From assembly GCF_014055005.1 (NCBI RefSeq), contig NZ_CP059570.1, positions 1,674,001 to 1,738,000 of the forward strand: a stretch of 64,000 nt of DNA, given 5' to 3'. A program made the translations under genes and the position numbers. Positions within the stretch are counted from its first letter, which is position 1. Every line of letters begins with the position of its first letter. This stretch comes from Neisseria dentiae (GTDB taxonomy: Bacteria; Pseudomonadota; Gammaproteobacteria; Burkholderiales; Neisseriaceae). The notes beneath the pieces are model-generated. The model did no database searches. It was not told the origin of the DNA and worked only from the letters and a program-made list of their open reading frames with translations. Positions 27,705 to 36,678 of the stretch are shown one piece after another.

Positions 27705-28061
27705 CTATTTGCCGGTTTGCACCGCAGAAACCTTGATTTCCACTTTCCATTCCGGTTTGGCCAATTTCGCCTGCACGCAGGCGCGGGCGGGGGCGTGGCC
27801 GGGGGCAACCCAAGCGTCCCAAGCTTCGTTCATCGCGTCATAGTCAGCCAAATCGGGCAGGAAAATAGTGGCTTCCAGAATATGTTCCTTGTCGGAACCG
27901 CATTGCGCCAGCCAGCCGTCGATCTGCGCCAGCACATCGCGGGTTTGCTCGGTTACGCCCACATCGGTGCGCTCGGGCACCATGCCAGCCAGAAAAACGA
28001 AACCGTTGGCCACGGTGGCTTCCGACAAGCGCGCTGTTTGGCCGAAATATTGCACAGTCAT
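27705..28061 (-). CDS. RidA-family protein
   Basis: The 118-residue protein matches the RidA/YjgF family (GFVFLAGMVPERTD core; ACVQAKLAKPEWKVEIKVSAV end). Family members deaminate reactive enamine/imine intermediates in the cytosol. The conserved arginine is expected near the 'ARACVQ' segment, where an arginine is present. The frame is open 37 codons further, but MTVQYFGQTARLSEA with the ATG at 28059-28061 is the natural start. Substrate unknown. Confidence 0.9.
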   Translation of the reverse strand: MTVQYFGQTARLSEATVANGFVFLAGMVPERTDVGVTEQTRDVLAQIDGWLAQCGSDKEHILEATIFLPDLADYDAMNEAWDAWVAPGHAPARACVQAKLAKPEWKVEIKVSAVQTGK

Positions 28062-28201
28062 TTTGCTTCCTTTGCAGAGTGTGTTGAAAAAGCGTATGGT
28101 AGCACAGGCGGCAGCAACTCTTTCTCTGCCCGCACGGTTTCGCGCCCGATATGGCAAAATATTCCACCACAACCGCTACTTTTCATTTCAGACGGCCCGT
28201 T

Positions 28202-28681
28202 ATGAGCAAAACCGACTACCCCGTTACCCCTGCCGTGCGTTTTCTGCGCGCGCACCAAACAGATTTCATCCCGCAGCTTTACCCCTACGAAGAACACGGC
28301 GGCACCGCGCATTCGGCCGCCTGTTTGGACGTGCCCGAACATCAGGTTATCAAAACCATCGTGCTGCAAAACGAGCAAAAGCAGGGGCTGATTGTGCTGA
28401 TGCACGGCGACAAACAGATTTCCACCCGCAATCTGGCGCGGCAATTAGGCATGAAACACATCGAACCGGCCGACCCGAAACAGGCCAACAAATGGACGGG
28501 CTATCTGGTGGGCGGCACCAGCCCTTTCGGCACAAAAACCGCGCTGCCCGTGTATGTGGAGCGCAGCATTTGGGATTTGGAAACGATTTATATCAACGGC
28601 GGCAAACGCGGTTTTTTGGTAGCGGTGCCGAGCGCCGCCCTGAAAACGCTGAATCCGCAAAGCGTGGATGTGGCGGTTTGA
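28202..28681 (+). CDS. ybaK: Aminoacyl-tRNA deacylase, YbaK/EbsC family
   Basis: The 159-residue protein is a YbaK/ProX-type editing domain: AVRFLRAHQTDFIPQLYPY at the start, CLDVPEHQVIKTIVLQNEQ, and the GGTSPFGTKTALPVYVE motif of the active site. It hydrolyses misacylated tRNA such as Cys-tRNA-Pro. Start ATG 28202 sits just after a half uptake sequence and is divergent from the ridA-like gene, 140 bases between starts. Confidence 0.92.
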   Translation: MSKTDYPVTPAVRFLRAHQTDFIPQLYPYEEHGGTAHSAACLDVPEHQVIKTIVLQNEQKQGLIVLMHGDKQISTRNLARQLGMKHIEPADPKQANKWTGYLVGGTSPFGTKTALPVYVERSIWDLETIYINGGKRGFLVAVPSAALKTLNPQSVDVAV

Positions 28682-29018
28682 GCCTGCTCCAAACTTCATA
28701 CCGGAATCCGTAATATTGCCGGAATACGTTGCAAAAACATCAGGCCGTCTGAAAACCTTTCAGACGGCCTGAGACCTTTGCAAAATTCTTTTAGACACCT
28801 TAAAACACTTGCGTCATGCTCGGGCTTGACCCGAGCATCTGTTTGTTTTAGAAGAAAAAGAGATACCCGGGTCAAGCCCGGGTATGACGAAATATCATAG
28901 ATTCAGGATTAAAACAGCTTTTTTGCAAAGGTCTCGGCCTGATGTTTTTGCATTTTAAAACGGCGGTGCTTTTTTGGACTGTGTAACGGTCTCGGCTTGC
29001 CCATACCGTTTTTGCAGC
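28682..29018. other. Repeat-filled gap between ybaK-like and clpX
   Basis: It holds an uptake-sequence hairpin (28742-28770), the flank GAGACCTTTGCAAAATTC, a full paired palindromic repeat (28816-28885) and the mirrored flank TTTTTTGCAAAGGTCTC (28919-28935). No gene is visible. Confidence 0.75.
28816..28885. repeat. Paired palindromic repeat, copy 2
   Basis: ATGCTCGGG..CCCGAGCAT (28816-28838) and ATACCCGGG..CCCGGGTAT (28863-28885) are 24 bases apart. The order is the reverse of copy 1. Flanks with GCAAAG..GTCTC mark the outer borders. Confidence 0.75.
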
Positions 29019-30275
29019 CTAGGCGGCGGTTTGCAGATACTCGCTGCCGTCCGCTTTCAGCAGTTTGGGCGCCTCGCCTTTTTCAATCACGTTTTCGTTT
29101 ACCACCACTTTTTTCACATCCTGCAAATCAGGCAGCATATACATGGTATCGAGCAGGCAGCGTTCGACAATCGAGCGCAAACCGCGCGCACCCGTTTTAC
29201 GCTCCATCGCCTGCTTGGCAATGCTGCGCAAGGCGGAAGGCAGCACTTCCAACTCAACGCCTTCCATCGCAAACAACGCCTGATATTGCTTCACCAGAGC
29301 GTTTTTCGGCTCGGTGAGGATATTGATTAAAGCATCTTCGTCCAACTCGGCCAGCGTGGCAATCACAGGCAGGCGGCCGATCAATTCGGGAATCAGGCCA
29401 AATTTGATTAAATCTTCCGGTTCCACGGTTTCAAACAGGGCGGTGATGTCGGCGTTTTCGTCTTTGCTGCTCACCACCGCACCGAAACCGATGCCGCCTT
29501 TTTCGGTGCGCTGGCGGATTACTTTCTCCAAACCGGCAAACGCGCCGCTGCAGATAAACAGGATATTGGTGGTATCGACATTGATAAATTCCTGATTCGG
29601 GTGCTTGCGCCCGCCTTGCGGCGGCACCGAAGCCACCGTGCCTTCGATCAGCTTCAACAGCGCCTGCTGCACGCCTTCGCCCGATACGTCGCGGGTAATC
29701 GAAGGGTTGTCGCTCTTGCGTGAAATTTTGTCGATTTCATCGATATACACAATGCCGCGCTGGGCTTTTTCCACATCGAAATCGCATTTGCCCAAAAGCT
29801 TGGTGATAATCTGCTCCACGTCTTCACCCACATAACCCGCTTCGGTGAGCGTGGTGGCATCGGCCATCACAAACGGCACGTCGAGTTTGCGCGCCAGCGA
29901 TTGCGCCAGCAGGGTTTTGCCCGAGCCGGTGGGGCCGATCAGCAGAATATTGCTTTTCGACAATTCCACTTTGTCGCTGCTTTTGGGGTGGCGCAAACGT
30001 TTATAGTGGTTATACACCGCCACCGCCAGCGCTTTTTTCGCCTGTTCCTGCCCGATAACGTGGTCGTTGAGATTGGCCACGATTTCGGCGGGCGTGGGCA
30101 GTTTGTCTTCTCCCGCGCCCGCTTCCTGCATAAAATCATCGTTAGGGTTTTGCAGCATGATGCCGCAGGTTTCCACACATTCGTTGCAGATGTAGGCGTG
30201 TTCGCCTTCAATCAGGTTTTTTACTTCATGCTCGGGCTTGCCGCAAAACGAGCAATAACGTTTTTCGTCAGACAT
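29019..30275 (-). CDS. clpX: ATP-dependent Clp protease ATP-binding subunit ClpX
   Basis: The 418-residue unfoldase has an N-terminal zinc-binding domain (CSFCGK..CNECVE), Walker A GPTGSGKT, Walker B YIDEIDKI, the pore-loop and sensor segments (SGEGVQQALLKLIEGT; GGRKHPNQEF), and the C-terminal small domain (ERKTGARGLRSIVE). It feeds substrates to ClpP. clpP is not adjacent in the window. Upstream, a short palindrome TAGTATAAATACTA (30342-30355) contains a possible -10 for this gene. Confidence 0.98.
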   Translation of the reverse strand: MSDEKRYCSFCGKPEHEVKNLIEGEHAYICNECVETCGIMLQNPNDDFMQEAGAGEDKLPTPAEIVANLNDHVIGQEQAKKALAVAVYNHYKRLRHPKSSDKVELSKSNILLIGPTGSGKTLLAQSLARKLDVPFVMADATTLTEAGYVGEDVEQIITKLLGKCDFDVEKAQRGIVYIDEIDKISRKSDNPSITRDVSGEGVQQALLKLIEGTVASVPPQGGRKHPNQEFINVDTTNILFICSGAFAGLEKVIRQRTEKGGIGFGAVVSSKDENADITALFETVEPEDLIKFGLIPELIGRLPVIATLAELDEDALINILTEPKNALVKQYQALFAMEGVELEVLPSALRSIAKQAMERKTGARGLRSIVERCLLDTMYMLPDLQDVKKVVVNENVIEKGEAPKLLKADGSEYLQTAA

Positions 30276-30650
30276 ATTCTATTCTTCAACCATTAACTGT
30301 ATGCGGGGCCGCCTGCCGGCGCAAACCGCCCCAAAACGGTTTAGTATAAATACTATCCGCCCGTTTATCAAACCGCGCCGCTTAATTTGCCTTTTAAACC
30401 GTTCAGACGGCCTTTTTTGCATAAAAAAATGCAACGGAAACGTAAAAAATGGCGCAAACTAATGAAAAATATACTTTATTTACTTTACAAGCATTCCCTG
30501 CTCCGTGATAATCCGTCAATCATTTCAAAACAGCGCCGATTTGTCATAAACCCGCACCCCTGCCGCCGCTTGCGCCGCATATATTTTTGGGCTTGGCCGC
30601 GCTGTTTGCTTTCGAACCTTTCCACGAAACACATACGGAATCCTGCAAAA
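30276..30650. other. Intergenic region between clpX and the endopeptidase gene
   Basis: It holds TAGTATAAATACTA (30342-30355), a single uptake word (about 30401-30412) and TTGCATAAAAAAATGCAA-like inverted bases (30417-30434). The endopeptidase frame stays open through most of it, but its signal peptide starts only at 30651. I see no other gene. Confidence 0.55.
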
Positions 30651-31586
30651 ATGAATTTCAGCAAAAAAATCGCCGCCGCCTGCCTGAGCATCGGGCTGGC
30701 CGCGTTTTCCCTGCCCGCCGCCGCCGATGATTTGGATGTGCTCGGCCAGTTTTTGGAACAAAACTTTCCGGTAGAAAGCGATCCGATAGGCGCGTTTGCC
30801 GCCATGAACGCCGCCGAGCAGGTGGAAGCGCAAGCCGCTTATGCCGGCCCGCTGCTCGCTTCTCAATCGGCCCTGATCGTGAACAACAAAACCGGCGAAA
30901 TCCTGTTTCAGAAAAACCCCAACCGCGTGATGCCCATCGCTTCGATTTCCAAACTGATGTCGGCAATGGTGGTGCTTGATGCCGACCAAAACATGAACGA
31001 GCGCATCACCATCACCGAAGCCGAAATCGACCGCCTCAAAGGCACCGGCAGCCGCCTAACCGTGGGCACCACGCTGACGCGCGCCGAAATGCTGCACCTG
31101 AGCCTGATGAGCAGCGAAAACCGCGCCACCCACGCACTCGGCCGCAGCTATCCCGGCGGCATGGGCGCGTTTGTGAGCGCCATGAACCGCAAAGCCCAAA
31201 GCCTCGGCATGACCAACACCCGTTTTTACGAACCGACCGGCTTGGATTTCCGCAACGTTTCCACCGCCAACGATTTGAACAAACTGGTGCAGGCCGCCAG
31301 CAAATATCCGGTTATCCGCCGCGACAGCACTTCCAACTACCGCTCGGTTTACACCAACCGCGGCCAAACCAGCTATAAAAACAGCAACTCGCTGGTGCGC
31401 GAAGGCGGCTGGAATATCGAATTGCAGAAAACCGGCTATATCCGCGAAGCAGGCCGCTCGATGGTGGTGCGCGCCAATGTGCAAAACCAGCCGGTTACCA
31501 TCGTTTTGCTGAATGCGCCTTCCTCCCTCAGCCGCGTAAACGATGCGCGCAAAATCGAATCGTGGATGTTGCAGCGCCGCTCTTAA
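30651..31586 (+). CDS. pbpG: D-alanyl-D-alanine endopeptidase (PBP7 family)
   Basis: The 311-residue protein begins with a signal peptide (MNFSKKIAAACLSIGLAAFSLPAAA) and has the S11-family active site: SxxK in PIASISKLMSAMVV, SxN in LMSSENRATHAL and KTG in QKTGYIREAG. It cleaves peptide cross-links in peptidoglycan in the periplasm. The open frame extends 88 codons upstream without a signal peptide; the ATG at 30651 is clearly better. A perfect palindrome made of uptake words follows. Confidence 0.93.
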   Translation: MNFSKKIAAACLSIGLAAFSLPAAADDLDVLGQFLEQNFPVESDPIGAFAAMNAAEQVEAQAAYAGPLLASQSALIVNNKTGEILFQKNPNRVMPIASISKLMSAMVVLDADQNMNERITITEAEIDRLKGTGSRLTVGTTLTRAEMLHLSLMSSENRATHALGRSYPGGMGAFVSAMNRKAQSLGMTNTRFYEPTGLDFRNVSTANDLNKLVQAASKYPVIRRDSTSNYRSVYTNRGQTSYKNSNSLVREGGWNIELQKTGYIREAGRSMVVRANVQNQPVTIVLLNAPSSLSRVNDARKIESWMLQRRS

Positions 31587-31610
31587 GCACAACGCAAATC
31601 TGCCCGCCAA

Positions 31611-31646
31611 ACAAAGGCCGTCTGAAATATTTCAGACGGCCTTTGT
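31611..31646 (+). terminator. Perfect 36-base uptake-sequence palindrome
   Basis: ACAAAGGCCGTCTGAAAT is followed by its exact complement with no loop bases. It lies 24 bases after the endopeptidase stop and probably terminates it. Confidence 0.8.
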
Positions 31647-31750
31647 GCGCATACCACAACAAAACCTTTGTTTTATTTGAACAAAGAGGTTTTACTGCAA
31701 CTTGCAATAAAATAACTATAGTTTTACTCTAATTTTAAGCAAAGCTAGAG

Positions 31751-31756
31751 TATAAT
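31751..31756 (+). promoter_or_regulatory. Candidate -10 of the nitronate monooxygenase gene
   Basis: TATAAT stands in a very AT-rich region 100 bases before the start codon at 31857. No good -35 match is seen at the usual spacing. The leader between contains no clear structure. Confidence 0.45.
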
Positions 31757-31856
31757 GCCTAAACATCATACGCACACATTGATGCGTTGCACTGCCGGCC
31801 AACGGCAAACAACTGCTCAAGTTTCTGCAACACATTGAACAACTAAGGAAATATAT

Positions 31857-33023
31857 ATGCAGCACAGCTTCGACCCTTTGGTTATCCGCGGCAAATCGCT
31901 GATTCCGATCGTACAGGGCGGCATGGGCGTAGGCGTATCCGCATCCAAATTATCCAGCGCCGTAGCCCGGGAAAACGGCTTGGGCACCATCGCCAGCGTG
32001 GACTTGCGCCATCTGCACGACGACCTGCTGGCCGAATCCAAAATCAACCCTTCCGAAGAAAAATACGCCAAGCTCAACCACATTGCGCTCGACCGTGAAA
32101 TCCAAAAAGCCAAGGCAGACGCGCAAGGCAAAGGCATGATTGCCGTGAATGTGATGAAAGCGGTGAAAGACCACCAGCGCCTGGTGCGCCAAGCCTGCGA
32201 ATCGGGTGCCGATGCCATTGTGATGGGCGCGGGGCTGCCGCTTGATTTGCCCGAAATGACCGAGGGCTACCACAAAAACGTTGCCCTGCTGCCGATTCTT
32301 TCCGAATCGCGCGGTATCAACATCGTGTTGAAACGTTGGATGAAAAAAGGCATTCTGCCCGATGCCATCGTTATCGAACACCCTGCCCACGCCGCCGGAC
32401 ACTTGGGCGCGATGACGGTGGATGGTGTAAACGATGAAAAATTCGAGTTTAAACGTGTGATCGAAGAAACGTTTGAAGTGTTTAAAAAACTCGGGTTGGA
32501 AAGCGAAAAAATCCCGTTGGTGCTGGCCGGCGGCATGGCCAATTTCGAAAAAATCACCACAGCGCTGAAAAGCTGGGGGGCATCCGCCGTGCAAATCGGC
32601 ACCGCTTTCGCCGTTACCGAAGAAGGCGATGCCCATTTGAACTTCAAACAAACGCTGGCGGGCGCGCCGATAGAGCAAGTGGTGGAGTTTATGTCGGTGG
32701 CCGGCCTGCCTGCGCGCGGTGTGCGCACCAAATTTCTCGACAGCTACATCAAGCGTGAAGCCAAGCTTCAGGCCAATGCCAAAGCCGACCCGCGCCGCTG
32801 CACGCAAGGCATCAATTGTTTGTCGGTATGCGGCTTGCGCGACGGCTTGGAAAAAGTAGGCCAGTTCTGCATCGACATCCAACTGGCCGCCGCTTGGCGC
32901 GGCGAAGTCGATAAGGGCTTGTTCTTCAGAGGCAAAGACCCGCTTCCTTTCGGCAATGCCATTAAAAGCGTACGGGAAACCATTCAATATCTGCTGCAAG
33001 GCCACCCTGTACAGCAAGGTTAA
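31857..33023 (+). CDS. Nitronate monooxygenase-like FMN protein
   Basis: The 388-residue TIM-barrel protein begins MQHSFDPLVIRGKSLIPIVQGGMGVGVSASKL and has IVMGAGLPLDLPEM, the EHPAHAAGHLGAM histidine motif and GGMANFEKI, which fit the nitronate monooxygenase/2-nitropropane dioxygenase family. It probably oxidises nitronates with FMN. A cysteine-bearing C-terminus (RRCTQGINCLSVCGLRDG) is unusual for the small members and resembles longer bacterial forms; its role is unknown. It could instead act on other alpha-acidic substrates. The gene is transcribed alone, with a long AT-rich leader. Confidence 0.8.
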   Translation: MQHSFDPLVIRGKSLIPIVQGGMGVGVSASKLSSAVARENGLGTIASVDLRHLHDDLLAESKINPSEEKYAKLNHIALDREIQKAKADAQGKGMIAVNVMKAVKDHQRLVRQACESGADAIVMGAGLPLDLPEMTEGYHKNVALLPILSESRGINIVLKRWMKKGILPDAIVIEHPAHAAGHLGAMTVDGVNDEKFEFKRVIEETFEVFKKLGLESEKIPLVLAGGMANFEKITTALKSWGASAVQIGTAFAVTEEGDAHLNFKQTLAGAPIEQVVEFMSVAGLPARGVRTKFLDSYIKREAKLQANAKADPRRCTQGINCLSVCGLRDGLEKVGQFCIDIQLAAAWRGEVDKGLFFRGKDPLPFGNAIKSVRETIQYLLQGHPVQQG

Positions 33024-33036
33024 GCCGTGTCAATAC

Positions 33037-33099
33037 AGGCCGTCTGAAAATAAATTTGGCTCAAACACCATAAAGCTGCAAAATATTTTCAGACGGCCT
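33037..33099 (+). terminator. Uptake-sequence pair after the monooxygenase gene
   Basis: AGGCCGTCTGAAAATA and TATTTTCAGACGGCCT form a perfect 16-base stem around about 31 bases. It starts 14 bases after the stop codon. Confidence 0.7.
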
Positions 33100-33174
33100 G
33101 CGGTCTGCCCAAAGTCTCTTTAAGCTTAGTTTAATTAATACCGTTCCCGCCCTACCCCGCTTATTCCCATCAAC

Positions 33175-33218
33175 AAAAAAACCGAACCGCCCATATCTTC
33201 AGGCGGTTCGGTTTTTCC
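33175..33218. terminator. Bidirectional intrinsic terminator
   Basis: AAAAAACCGAACCGCC and GGCGGTTCGGTTTTT enclose about 10 bases; A- and T-runs flank both sides. It lies between the convergent monooxygenase gene and the transporter operon and should work for both. Confidence 0.85.
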
Positions 33219-33242
33219 ATCCGTACTTAGATTATCGATAAA

Positions 33243-34133
33243 TCAGCGGCCCACTTTTTCCAACGCCAGCTTTTCCTGACGATAGGCTTCGGCGGCTTCG
33301 CGTTCGCGTTTGGTGGCTTGGCGCATCATGTAGTAATTGATGAGAATCACCAATGTGCCGACGATGGTAATCATGATGGTTGCCAACACGTTCATCTGCG
33401 GGTCGAGGCCGAGTTTGATTTTAGAGAAAATCACTTGCGGCAAGGTGGAAGAACCGGGGCCAGAGAGGAACGAGGTAATCACCAAGTCATCCAGCGACAA
33501 AGTAATGCCGAGCAAAAAGCCCGAAGCGATGGCCGGTGCAATCAGCGGCAGGGTAATCACAAAAAAGATTTTCAACGGGCGGGCGCCCAAATCCATAGCC
33601 GCTTCTTCCAGCGATTGGTCCAACTCGATCAAACGCGAGCGGATCACCACGGTGATATAGGCCATACACAAGGTGGTGTGTCCCAGAAAAATGGTGAAAA
33701 AGCCGCGGTCGAAATACAGCCAGCTCAGCAAATCGCTGCTTTGCAAAAACATCTGCACCTGAATAATCAGCAGCAGCATGGACAAGCCGGTAATCACATC
33801 GGGCATAACCATCGGCGCCGACACCATGCCGGCAAACAAGGTGCTGCCGCGAAACCGCTTGATGCGTGCCAGCGCATAACCTGCCAATGTGCCGAGCACA
33901 ACGGCGGCCAACGACGACACTACGGCAATCCGCAACGACAGCCAGGCCGCTTCGAGAATGGTGCTGTTATTCATCAGCGCGCCATACCATTTGGTTGAAA
34001 AGCCGCCCCAAACAGTTACCAGCTTGGATTCGTTAAACGAATAAACCACCAATACCACCAACGGGATATACAGGAAGGCCAAACCCAAACCCAGCATCAA
34101 TTTGAGAAACCAAGACAATCTGTTTGACGACAT
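33243..34133 (-). CDS. potI: ABC transporter permease, PotI/PotC-like
   Basis: The 296-residue inner-membrane permease has six predicted membrane segments and the EAA loop EEAAMDLGARPLKIFFVITLPLIAPAI. It belongs to the spermidine/putrescine type. Its start codon overlaps the stop of the second permease by one base (TAATG). It is the last gene of the operon; a bidirectional terminator follows. The choice between PotC and PotI naming is uncertain. Confidence 0.85.
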   Translation of the reverse strand: MSSNRLSWFLKLMLGLGLAFLYIPLVVLVVYSFNESKLVTVWGGFSTKWYGALMNNSTILEAAWLSLRIAVVSSLAAVVLGTLAGYALARIKRFRGSTLFAGMVSAPMVMPDVITGLSMLLLIIQVQMFLQSSDLLSWLYFDRGFFTIFLGHTTLCMAYITVVIRSRLIELDQSLEEAAMDLGARPLKIFFVITLPLIAPAIASGFLLGITLSLDDLVITSFLSGPGSSTLPQVIFSKIKLGLDPQMNVLATIMITIVGTLVILINYYMMRQATKREREAAEAYRQEKLALEKVGR

Positions 34134-35110
34134 TATTTGGCCCCTTCTTCAAGTTCACGGTTTTCATAACGGTGGAACAGCACGATCGGAATCACCAGCA
34201 GGATCACCATCACCACGGCAACGGCTGAAGCCAGCGGCCAGTTGTTCTGATCGAAGAACGCCTGCCACAACACTTTACCGATCATCAGGTTTTCCGAGCC
34301 GCCGACCAGTTCGGGAATCACATATTCGCCCACCGCCGGCACGAACACCAGCATCGAGCCTGCAATGATGCCGGTTTTCGACAACGGCAGGGTAATCGCG
34401 AAAAAGGCTTTCAGCGGCCCTGCGCCCAAGTCGGATGCGGCCTCAAGCAGCCTGCCGTCAAGCTTCACCAGTTGGGTGTAGAGCGGCAGGATCATAAACG
34501 GCAGATAGGCGTAAACCATCACCAGATTCAGCGAAAACGAGTTGTAAAACAGGTTCAGCGGCTCGCTGATCACACCGTATTTCAACAGAAAGTTGTTAAT
34601 GATGCCGTTATGCCCCAACAACCCCATCCAAGCGTAAACGCGCAACAGGAACGAAGTCCAGAAAGGCAGCATAATCGCCAGCAGCAAGCCGTTCCGATAA
34701 GCGGGATTGGCACGCGAAATGGCGTAGGCAATCGGATAACCGAGCACAAGGCAGATTAAGGTGGTGGTCAGCGCGGTTTTAATCGACAGCCAATAAGTGA
34801 GCAGGTAAATATTGTTGCCGTTTCCCGCTGCAAACGGGTTGAGCATCTGCCCCAAGCTGCTCCAGAAGTTTTGGAAAATATCCGAATAGTTTTGATAACT
34901 CAGCGCGATATTCATCCTTCCCATATCGGGATCGGTGGTAATCAGCGGCGAATAAGGCGGAATGGCAATTTCCTGCTCGGCAAAGCTGATTTTCAGCACA
35001 ATCGCAAATGGCACCAAAAACAGCACCAGCAGCCAGATATACGGAACGGCAATCACCGCCCGCTGCCCCGGCCGGCGCAGCAGTTTGCGTTTCAGTTTTT
35101 TCAGTTTCAT
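34133..35110 (-). CDS. potH: ABC transporter permease, PotH/PotB-like
   Basis: The 325-residue permease has about six membrane segments and the EAA motif LLEAASDLGAGPLKAFFAITLPL. I place the start at the ATG 35108-35110, because AAGGA lies 6 bases upstream; a TTG five codons earlier is the other option. It pairs with the downstream permease to form the membrane channel of a polyamine importer. Confidence 0.87.
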   Translation of the reverse strand: MKLKKLKRKLLRRPGQRAVIAVPYIWLLVLFLVPFAIVLKISFAEQEIAIPPYSPLITTDPDMGRMNIALSYQNYSDIFQNFWSSLGQMLNPFAAGNGNNIYLLTYWLSIKTALTTTLICLVLGYPIAYAISRANPAYRNGLLLAIMLPFWTSFLLRVYAWMGLLGHNGIINNFLLKYGVISEPLNLFYNSFSLNLVMVYAYLPFMILPLYTQLVKLDGRLLEAASDLGAGPLKAFFAITLPLSKTGIIAGSMLVFVPAVGEYVIPELVGGSENLMIGKVLWQAFFDQNNWPLASAVAVVMVILLVIPIVLFHRYENRELEEGAK

Positions 35111-35126
35111 CGCGTATCCTTGCAAC

Positions 35127-36251
35127 TTAGCTGAACAGAGGGGTAGGTTGGTTTTCAGGCCAGCTTACATAAACGGTTTCATCCCAAGTGGGCGGCGTGA
35201 TATTGCGCACATACCAATAAGGCGCAGGCACTTGGCTCTTAATTACGCGGCCGTTAGCCAGCTGTATGTGGTAGATGGTGAAACTGCCCAAATAGGCGAT
35301 TTCTTTGATGATGCCTTTTTCCCAGTTGAAGCCGCCCTCTTCTGCCGGCTGCTCTTTATGCACGTCGATATCCTCGGGGCGGATGCTGATCCACAAATTC
35401 TGCTCGGCACGTCCGCCTAAGCCGTGGTCGATGCGCACTTTGTTTTCCAATTCGGGCGATTCGATAACGGCATAATCGGCATGATCTTCCAAAACCACGC
35501 CTTCGAAAATATTGGTTTCCCCGATAAATTCCGCAGTAAAGCGGCTGTTGGGAAAATCATACACATCACTGGGCGTGCCGACTTGTTGCAGTTTGCCTTC
35601 CGACATAATCGCCACGCGGGTAGCCATGGTCATGGCCTCCTCTTGGTCGTGCGTTACCATAATGCAGGTTACGCCCACTTGCTCCAGCGTGTTAACCAGC
35701 TCGAGCTGGGTTTGTTGGCGCAGTTTTTTATCCAATGCGCCCAAAGGTTCGTCGAGCAGCAGGATTTTCGGGCGTTTGGCCAAGCTGCGTGCCAAAGCCA
35801 CGCGTTGCTGCTGGCCGCCTGAAAGTTGGTGCGGTTTGCGTTTGGCGAATTTGGTCATTTGCACCAAACGCAGCATTTCTTCGACGCGGTCGATGATTTC
35901 GCCTTTGGGCACTTTGTCCTGCTTCAAACCGAAAGCGATGTTCTGCTCCACCGTCATGTGCGGAAACAGCGCATAGCTTTGAAACATCATATTAATCGGG
36001 CGCTCATAGGGTGCAAGGCGGGTAATGTCCTGGCCGTCGAGAATGATTTTGCCCTGATTCGGCGTTTCCATGCCCGCCAGCATACGCAACAGTGTGGACT
36101 TGCCGCTGCCCGAGCTGCCCAACAGGGCGAAAATTTCATGTTTTTCAATATCTAAGTCGATGTGATCGACAGCATAATTGTCACCAAACTTTTTCACCAA
36201 ACCTTGAATTTGCAGATAAGGCTGGGTGGAAGACGCAGTGGTTGCGTTCAT
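35127..36251 (-). CDS. potG: ABC transporter ATP-binding protein, PotG/PotA-like
   Basis: The 374-residue ATPase has Walker A GSSGSGKST, signature LSGGQQQRVALARSL, Walker B ILLLDEPLGALD and a C-terminal TOBE-type regulatory domain (IRPEDIDVHKEQP). It starts at ATG 36249-36251 with GGAGTATTGCTT before it; the open frame extends 16 codons further. It is the first gene of the three-gene operon, 16 bases before the first permease. The substrate-binding protein (PotD/PotF) is not in the window, so it is encoded elsewhere. Confidence 0.9.
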   Translation of the reverse strand: MNATTASSTQPYLQIQGLVKKFGDNYAVDHIDLDIEKHEIFALLGSSGSGKSTLLRMLAGMETPNQGKIILDGQDITRLAPYERPINMMFQSYALFPHMTVEQNIAFGLKQDKVPKGEIIDRVEEMLRLVQMTKFAKRKPHQLSGGQQQRVALARSLAKRPKILLLDEPLGALDKKLRQQTQLELVNTLEQVGVTCIMVTHDQEEAMTMATRVAIMSEGKLQQVGTPSDVYDFPNSRFTAEFIGETNIFEGVVLEDHADYAVIESPELENKVRIDHGLGGRAEQNLWISIRPEDIDVHKEQPAEEGGFNWEKGIIKEIAYLGSFTIYHIQLANGRVIKSQVPAPYWYVRNITPPTWDETVYVSWPENQPTPLFS

Positions 36252-36678
36252 AAGCAATACTCCAATCGATAACGGGTACCGGCGAAACGGGTTTCGCAAA
36301 GGGTGAAAATAAAGCTGTTTGATTGCCTGATGAAAACCGTTTTAAAACGCATCCAAACAAAACGGTTTTCTTTAAAAAGCGCACGGGCAGCATGGAAATT
36401 TCTAAGGGCTGTGGAAAACCCGTTAAGGTTGCCGACAGCCCCGCCTGAACCTGTAATTATATTAGCCTATGCCCAAATGGGGCAATACAAAATTAAGCTT
36501 TTGAACCGTTGGAAAAACTTCCTGCTTATATTGATACAGTCGATCAATACAGGCAAAGAACAAACGAAAGATTTTTTATAACCACAACCTGAGCACCTTA
36601 TCTTGAACAACAGGCCGTCTGAAATGATTTCAGACGGCCTGTTATGTTGCACGATGGCACTATTTTCAAACGGTTTTT
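36252..36678. other. Intergenic region between the transporter operon and acnD
   Basis: It contains the uptake-sequence hairpin that ends acnD (36612-36640) and an AT-rich stretch with TATTGAT..ATCAATA, but no binding-protein gene. A 92-codon plus-strand frame here has no ribosome site and no family features, so I do not call it. Confidence 0.6.
36612..36640 (-). terminator. Uptake-sequence hairpin after acnD
   Basis: AGGCCGTCTGAA and TTCAGACGGCCT enclose a 5-base loop; it lies 38 bases beyond the acnD stop. Confidence 0.8.

Noticed and set aside
36532..36550. TTGAT..ATCAA resembling an FNR box
   Set aside because: Spacer is 7 bases instead of 4 and it is not near a promoter.
36303..36581. 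92-codon plus-strand frame between the transporter operon and acnD
   Set aside because: No ribosome site, no recognisable family and AT-rich non-coding composition.
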